Assembly: GCA_018812925.1 (NCBI GenBank)
Contig: JAHJCU010000004.1
Span: 494,289 to 558,288 of the forward strand
From: Candidatus Omnitrophota bacterium
Lineage (GTDB): Bacteria; CAIJMQ01
Length of the DNA stretch: 64,000 bases
Reading direction: 5' to 3'
Position 1 is the first letter of the stretch, and each line of letters begins with the position of its first letter. Shown one piece after another: positions 60,420-64,000 of the stretch. Under the pieces are notes generated by a model. The model searched no databases. It was not told the origin of the DNA and saw only the letters and a program-made list of their open reading frames with translations. The position numbers and the translations under genes are program-made.

Positions 60420-61474
60420 TATATCCTCGCCACCACCAAATCGCCTACCTGCGATGTGGTATATCCCATTTTACCCGCGCCTAATGATTTCAATTCTTTG
60501 CGGACGATATCTATTACCGCGTTCTCAATCGCTTTTGCCGCTTCCGCTTCGCCCAAAGTTTCCAACATCATAGCGCCTGCGCAAATTGCGGCTAACGGGT
60601 TAATAACATTTTGACCCGTATATTTCGGAGCGCTTCCGCCGATTGGCTCAAACATAGAAATGCCTTCAGGATTGATGTTTCCGCCTGCGGCAATTCCCAT
60701 TCCGCCCTGAATCATAGCGCCCAAATCGGTTATGATGTCGCCGAACATATTATCCGTAACGATAACATCAAACCATTCGGGATTTTTAACAAACCACATA
60801 GTTGTCGCGTCAACGTGAGCATAATCGGTTTTAATATCGGGATATTCTTTTGCCACTTCGTTGAAAGTTCTCTGCCATAAGTCCCAGGCAAAAGTTAAAA
60901 CATTGGTTTTACCGCAAAGAGTTAGCTTTTTGCCTTTATTCCGTTTTCTTGTCACCTCAAAAGCATAACGGATACAGCGCTCTACACCTTTTCTCGTGTT
61001 ATAGGAAATCTGAGTCGCTACTTCATCCTTAGTTCCTTTATTCTGGAACTCACCCATGCTCTTATAAAGCCCCTCTGAATTTTCCCTAACAACTATGAAA
61101 TCAATGTCTTCGGGCTTCTTACCTTTTAACGGACAAAACGCCTCGTTATAAAGTTTTATAGGACGCAGATTTATATACTGGTCAAGCGAAAATCTTAAAT
61201 TCAATAAAATACCCGTTTCCAATATGCCCGGTTTTACATCGGGATGACCTATTGCGCCCAGATAAATTGCCGAATATTGCCTTAATTCCTCTATATCTTG
61301 TTTATCCAGTGTCTTGCCGGTCTTTAAATACCTTTCACCGCCAAAATCAAAAGTTTTTGTTTCGTACTCAAAACCAAACTTTTTACCGGTTGCTTCAAGC
61401 ACCTTCAAGCCTTCATTTATTACCTCTGTCCCCGTTCCGTCACCGGGAATAACCGCTATTTTGTATTTATTCAT
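60419..61474 (-). CDS. Isocitrate/isopropylmalate dehydrogenase family enzyme (LeuB-like)
   Basis: 351 aa beta-decarboxylating dehydrogenase. [17 protein letters not shown] start, [23 protein letters not shown] near residue 130, [22 protein letters not shown] near residue 245, [15 protein letters not shown]. Closest by motif to 3-isopropylmalate or tartrate/D-malate dehydrogenases (the latter share DFGG/RENSEG variants); not resolvable by eye. No other leu genes are near. An R3 repeat lies on each side. Confidence 0.85.
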   Translation of the reverse strand: MNKYKIAVIPGDGTGTEVINEGLKVLEATGKKFGFEYETKTFDFGGERYLKTGKTLDKQDIEELRQYSAIYLGAIGHPDVKPGILETGILLNLRFSLDQYINLRPIKLYNEAFCPLKGKKPEDIDFIVVRENSEGLYKSMGEFQNKGTKDEVATQISYNTRKGVERCIRYAFEVTRKRNKGKKLTLCGKTNVLTFAWDLWQRTFNEVAKEYPDIKTDYAHVDATTMWFVKNPEWFDVIVTDNMFGDIITDLGAMIQGGMGIAAGGNINPEGISMFEPIGGSAPKYTGQNVINPLAAICAGAMMLETLGEAEAAKAIENAVIDIVRKELKSLGAGKMGYTTSQVGDLVVARI

Positions 61475-61541
61475 TTTGCTCCCCTTTTAGTTTAAGGCCG
61501 ATATTATGAAGAATAAATCCTTTTCAGTCAAGCCCCGAAGC

Positions 61542-61601
61542 ACTCCTGTAGGGAGTGCGAAGTCCCCCCTGTTAGTTTTACTTCATAAAACTAGGGGGGA
61601 T
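61542..61601. repeat. R3 element upstream of the leuB-like gene
   Basis: ACTCC-TGTA-GGGAGT hairpin, GCGA, AGTCCCCCCTGTTAGTTTT and AAAACTAGGGGGGAT. Pair of 60361-60419. One of the 19 GATC sites of the window is at its end. Confidence 0.8.
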
Positions 61602-61610
61602 CATTCCTCC

Positions 61611-61690
61611 TGGTATCTAGAATCTGGTATCTAGCATCCCCGCCTGCTTGCGAAGCGGGCAGGTAGTATCTAGCATCCAGAATCTAGGAT
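61611..61690. repeat. CTAGTATCC-dialect repeat split by R1 copy D
   Basis: TGGTATCTAGAATCTGGTAT and TAGCATC on the left, TAGTATCTAGCATCCAGAATC on the right, with the 25-bp R1 at 61639-61663 (exact reverse complement of the copy at 60259-60283). With R3 it fills the 255-base gap before the protease gene. Confidence 0.75.
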
Positions 61691-61729
61691 TAGAGGTTTG
61701 ATGCTCAAGATGAGGAGTTCGGGTTTTAT

Positions 61730-62911
61730 TTAACTCTTTGTTTTCTCTTTTTCTTCCTTTTGCTCCTCTTCCTTAAACTCTTCCTTTTCTTTCAAAAGGT
61801 CTGTTATTTTATCCGAATAGATAGCAAAACTATAATCTTTAAACAGAAAGCTTTGAGTAACAATGCCTATTAACTCAGCATACTCGTTAATTAAAGGTCC
61901 GCCGCTATTACCGAAAAAGATAGTAGCATCCGTTTGAATGTATTCATCACGTAAAGCAGAAATAATCCCTTCTGTGAACGTATTAGTCATCCCGATAGGA
62001 GTACCCAAACTATAAACTCTATCACCTACATTTTGATATTTTTTAGGCGAAATCTTAATTATTCCCACATATTCTTCCGGTATCCTTGCCCTTAATAAAG
62101 CCAAATCCCTTTTTCTGGAATAAAAATCTAAACGCGCATCAAACCTTGCGCCTGTATAAAGTTTAATTTCGTAATTTTGCGGTTCTTTAATTTTAGATTT
62201 TCTACTTTCAATAACATGCTTATTTGTCAGAATATAATAATCGTTTTCGCCTTCTCCTATAATAGAGCCCGTCCCCTGAGAAACTCTTTTATCGCCTTCC
62301 TTAACATAAACCGTAACAACCGATTTGCGCATACTTGCATAAATTTCTCCGGCAGAAAGTTTTTTTCTTCCCGTAATATCCCACTCTGATAACACATTAA
62401 TATTTACAGATTCTTTTTTGATATTTTCTCTCAATAGTTCTTTAAAATCTTTCTTGCTAAATGAACGAGGGAGGAACAATATAGCTATCCAAATAACCAT
62501 ACCTATAGCTACGAATATCTTTAGATTTCTTTTTATCTTTACCCCTTTATAAATCCGTGCTTCTTTTATTCTATTACGATAATATCTGTTTTCTATTCCG
62601 CAAACCTTTTTTAAATCCTTCAGAAACTTAATGTCAGGGATATCCAAAACCTTATCGCTGGTAATTATTCCGAAGCATTCTTCAAAGATAAACTGTTTAT
62701 CATCCTTTGATAAATCCTCAATCTCGGATTCCAATACCTTCAGATTTATATCCTGCGTCTGAAGTTTTCTTAACAGATTCTTGCCTTTCTCATCTTCAGC
62801 GAATCTTTCTATCAAATTGCCGACATAGTCTCTCTCCTGCTTACCCATTTTCTCATTTGCCCACAAAGCAGCAGCACAAACCTTAAAAATCAATATCGTT
62901 TTCTTATCCAT
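61730..62911 (-). CDS. Membrane-anchored trypsin-like protease with TerB-like N-domain
   Basis: 393 aa from MDKKTILIF. Residues 1-125 look like a cytosolic TerB-type helical domain (VCAAALWANEKMGKQERDYV, FGIITSDKVLDIPDIKFL). One membrane helix follows (IFVAIGMVIWIAILFLP), then an S1 protease with the triad in LTNKHVI, RDLALLR and FFGNSGGPL. An acidic/Lys tail ends the protein. An upstream ATG at 62995 is open but overlaps the antitoxin; the 62911 start lies one base after its stop, implying coupling. Confidence 0.85.
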   Translation of the reverse strand: MDKKTILIFKVCAAALWANEKMGKQERDYVGNLIERFAEDEKGKNLLRKLQTQDINLKVLESEIEDLSKDDKQFIFEECFGIITSDKVLDIPDIKFLKDLKKVCGIENRYYRNRIKEARIYKGVKIKRNLKIFVAIGMVIWIAILFLPRSFSKKDFKELLRENIKKESVNINVLSEWDITGRKKLSAGEIYASMRKSVVTVYVKEGDKRVSQGTGSIIGEGENDYYILTNKHVIESRKSKIKEPQNYEIKLYTGARFDARLDFYSRKRDLALLRARIPEEYVGIIKISPKKYQNVGDRVYSLGTPIGMTNTFTEGIISALRDEYIQTDATIFFGNSGGPLINEYAELIGIVTQSFLFKDYSFAIYSDKITDLLKEKEEFKEEEQKEEKEKTKS

Positions 62912-62912
62912 T

Positions 62913-63254
62913 TTATTTAACAATAATCTTTTGAATTTTAGAGAGAACCTCTGATTCTTTGCTCCGGGGGATAAATAATGGCACAAAATCAGCATCTAAA
63001 ACCTCTGCCATTCTGGCAAGTCTTGAAATTGTAGCTGACCAAATTCCGTTAGCTCCTAAATCTCGCGATATATTACTTTTACTTGTCCCCATTACTTCTG
63101 CCAATTTTGAATATGTCCACCCCTTTCTCTCCAAAGCATTGAGAATTTGGACCTCAAGCTCAAATGCAGGATATTCCTTTTTAAAACGTTGTCTAAATTT
63201 CTTATTGAGCATCTTCTTCTCAAAAAGAGTTTTTTCTTTATTCTTATTAACCAT
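62913..63254 (-). CDS. XRE-family antitoxin (HigA-like)
   Basis: 113 aa. Helix-turn-helix: LERKGWTYSKLAEVMGTSKSNISRDL near residue 53, then WSATISRLARMAEVLDADF. Overlaps the toxin by 8 bases. Toxin-first order is usual for higBA. Should neutralise the toxin and repress the operon. Confidence 0.9.
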   Translation of the reverse strand: MVNKNKEKTLFEKKMLNKKFRQRFKKEYPAFELEVQILNALERKGWTYSKLAEVMGTSKSNISRDLGANGIWSATISRLARMAEVLDADFVPLFIPRSKESEVLSKIQKIIVK

Positions 63255-63660
63255 AATATGTTCCCTCCTTTACTCTTTTCAGATAATCTTTTTTATATTT
63301 TATAGCAACTTTAAGTTTTTCTTTATCTTGTTTATCCATCTTCTGCGAATGTTTCCGATACGCATTTGTAATAATTACTTTGCCGCCTTTATACATAAAA
63401 TTAAATAGCCTTTCATCTCCCGGCTTAAAAGCATAGATTTTTTGTGTGTTATCCTCAATCCTATACATAGTTGCGGGTAGCTTTGTCCCTTTCAAAGAAT
63501 CTGCAAGATATTTAACCATATAAAGAAAACGGTCTTGGTCTTTTTCCTCCATATCTTGAAAATATTCATAAGCAGGTATTTTCCCGTCTTGTGTGTAATA
63601 CCATTCAACAATATAAGTTGCTCCCCTATAAATTACATAATCTAGGGTATATTTTGGCAT
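63247..63660 (-). CDS. RelE/HigB-type toxin (phage Gp49-like family)
   Basis: 137 aa. YIVEWYYTQDGKIPAYEYFQDM, SLKGTKLPATMYRIE...IYAFKPGDERLFNFMYKGGKVIITNAYRKHSQK and the end KDYLKRVKEG match Gp49-like HigB mRNA interferases. First gene of the three-gene unit ending with the protease. Confidence 0.88.
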   Translation of the reverse strand: MPKYTLDYVIYRGATYIVEWYYTQDGKIPAYEYFQDMEEKDQDRFLYMVKYLADSLKGTKLPATMYRIEDNTQKIYAFKPGDERLFNFMYKGGKVIITNAYRKHSQKMDKQDKEKLKVAIKYKKDYLKRVKEGTYYG

Positions 63661-64000
63661 TGTTATTTTTTATCAAGAGGAAGTTATCATAAAAGATAAC
63701 CTTTGTCAATCCGCCATTGAAGCCTTGGCGAGATTGACCTCGCCGATTTGTAGTGGCGGGTCAACATAATCGTGAAAAACTCACTAAAAAACACCAATTT
63801 TCACGGTTTTGAGTTGCAAATCTTCTTTAAAGGCTTTTGCAGTATAGTCTTTTTAAATTCTCTAAGTATGTTAGAAAGAACGACTTCAACTATATTCAGC
63901 GTAATTGAAGAAAACAAGCATTTCCTTCAATTAGACGGGTTCGGAACAATTAACAACTTAATATAAGGTAGATAGTATCCAGTATCTGGTATCTAGTGTT
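63661..64000. other. Gene-poor end of the window: operator-like and palindromic DNA
   Basis: GTTATC-ATAAAA-GATAAC (63683-63700) lies about 23 bases before the HigB start and may be the HigA operator. CCGCCA (63711-63716) pairs with TGGCGG (63754-63759) around GGCGAG/CTCGCC (63727-63744), a nested GC palindrome. CGTGAAAA (63771-63778) pairs with TTTTCACG (63798-63805). CTAGTATCC words start at 63967. A 64-codon open frame at 63772-63966 has no RBS and no recognisable content. Confidence 0.55.

Noticed and set aside
61611-61690. Possible CRISPR-like array of short repeats
   Set aside because: Units are degenerate, not constant in length, and have no unique spacers; no cas genes are present.
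63772-63966. 64-codon plus-strand frame at the window end
   Set aside because: No ribosome binding site, no recognisable motif, starts inside a hairpin. Left as possible but unsupported.

Overview
The window looks like a stretch of chromosome from an uncultured, anaerobic, Gram-negative-type bacterium with AT-rich DNA. Three things suggest this. The lptB/lptA/lptC-like genes imply an LPS-bearing outer membrane. The four-subunit pyruvate:ferredoxin oxidoreductase, ferredoxin and flavodoxin imply anaerobic redox chemistry. The gene mix does not match any model phylum: SpoVG, AmaP-like after accBC, GuaB3-like, archaeal-type class I aldolase, PTS phosphotransferases without a permease. A candidate-phylum bacterium, perhaps Omnitrophota-like, is my best guess, with low confidence.

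Layout. 0-13 kb (mixed housekeeping): der, a CsgG-like gene, recO, an acyl-CoA ligase, gltX, ispE, spoVG, tRNA-Gln, a YjbQ pair, comEC, a secreted PLD-like enzyme, nadD and tRNA-Ala. 13-24 kb (sugar and phosphotransfer block): hpf, ptsN, tpiA, class I aldolase, EIIA-Man, HPr, EI, PGI/PMI, a sugar nucleotidyltransferase, metK, guaB-like, coaD, rpe. 24-27 kb: dtd, a DUF167 gene, and a DpnII-type restriction-modification pair next to tRNA-Ser(GCT). 27-36 kb: yajQ, a lone receiver, flavodoxin, a TIM-barrel enzyme, transketolase, porB-A-D-G, ferredoxin, trpS. 36-40 kb: gspF, tsaB, malic enzyme, PAC2. 40-43.7 kb is accessory: a nucleotidyltransferase two-gene cassette bounded by 21-bp direct repeats, three orphan genes and an AlkD-like gene. 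44 kb: three tRNA genes. 44.6-51.5 kb: pepP, efp, accB, accC, amaP-like, lon. 51.5-61.5 kb: HAD, recG, lptB/A/C, DUF502, ybeY, an HD membrane protein, phoH, a leuB-like gene. 61.7-63.7 kb: a higBA-like toxin-antitoxin pair coupled to a membrane-anchored trypsin-like protease.

The most unusual property is an overlapping set of short palindromic repeats. They fill most intergenic gaps, form the ends of several genes (der, tsaB, ispE, leuB-like, the AlkD-like gene) and sit in frame inside others (nadD, ispE, porA, transketolase, probably the acyl-CoA ligase and lon). They nest in each other: one 64-bp element interrupts the loop of another repeat whose uninterrupted copy is also in the window. 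Several share the hairpin tip GCGAAGC. This resembles the protein-coding palindromes known from Rickettsia, but the sequences are different and the mobilising enzyme is not in view.

A second window-wide signal is near absence of GATC. I counted 19 sites in 64 kb, where base composition predicts about 200. Four of the 19 lie inside the 1.7-kb DpnII-type cassette itself. All counts and motif positions were read by eye.
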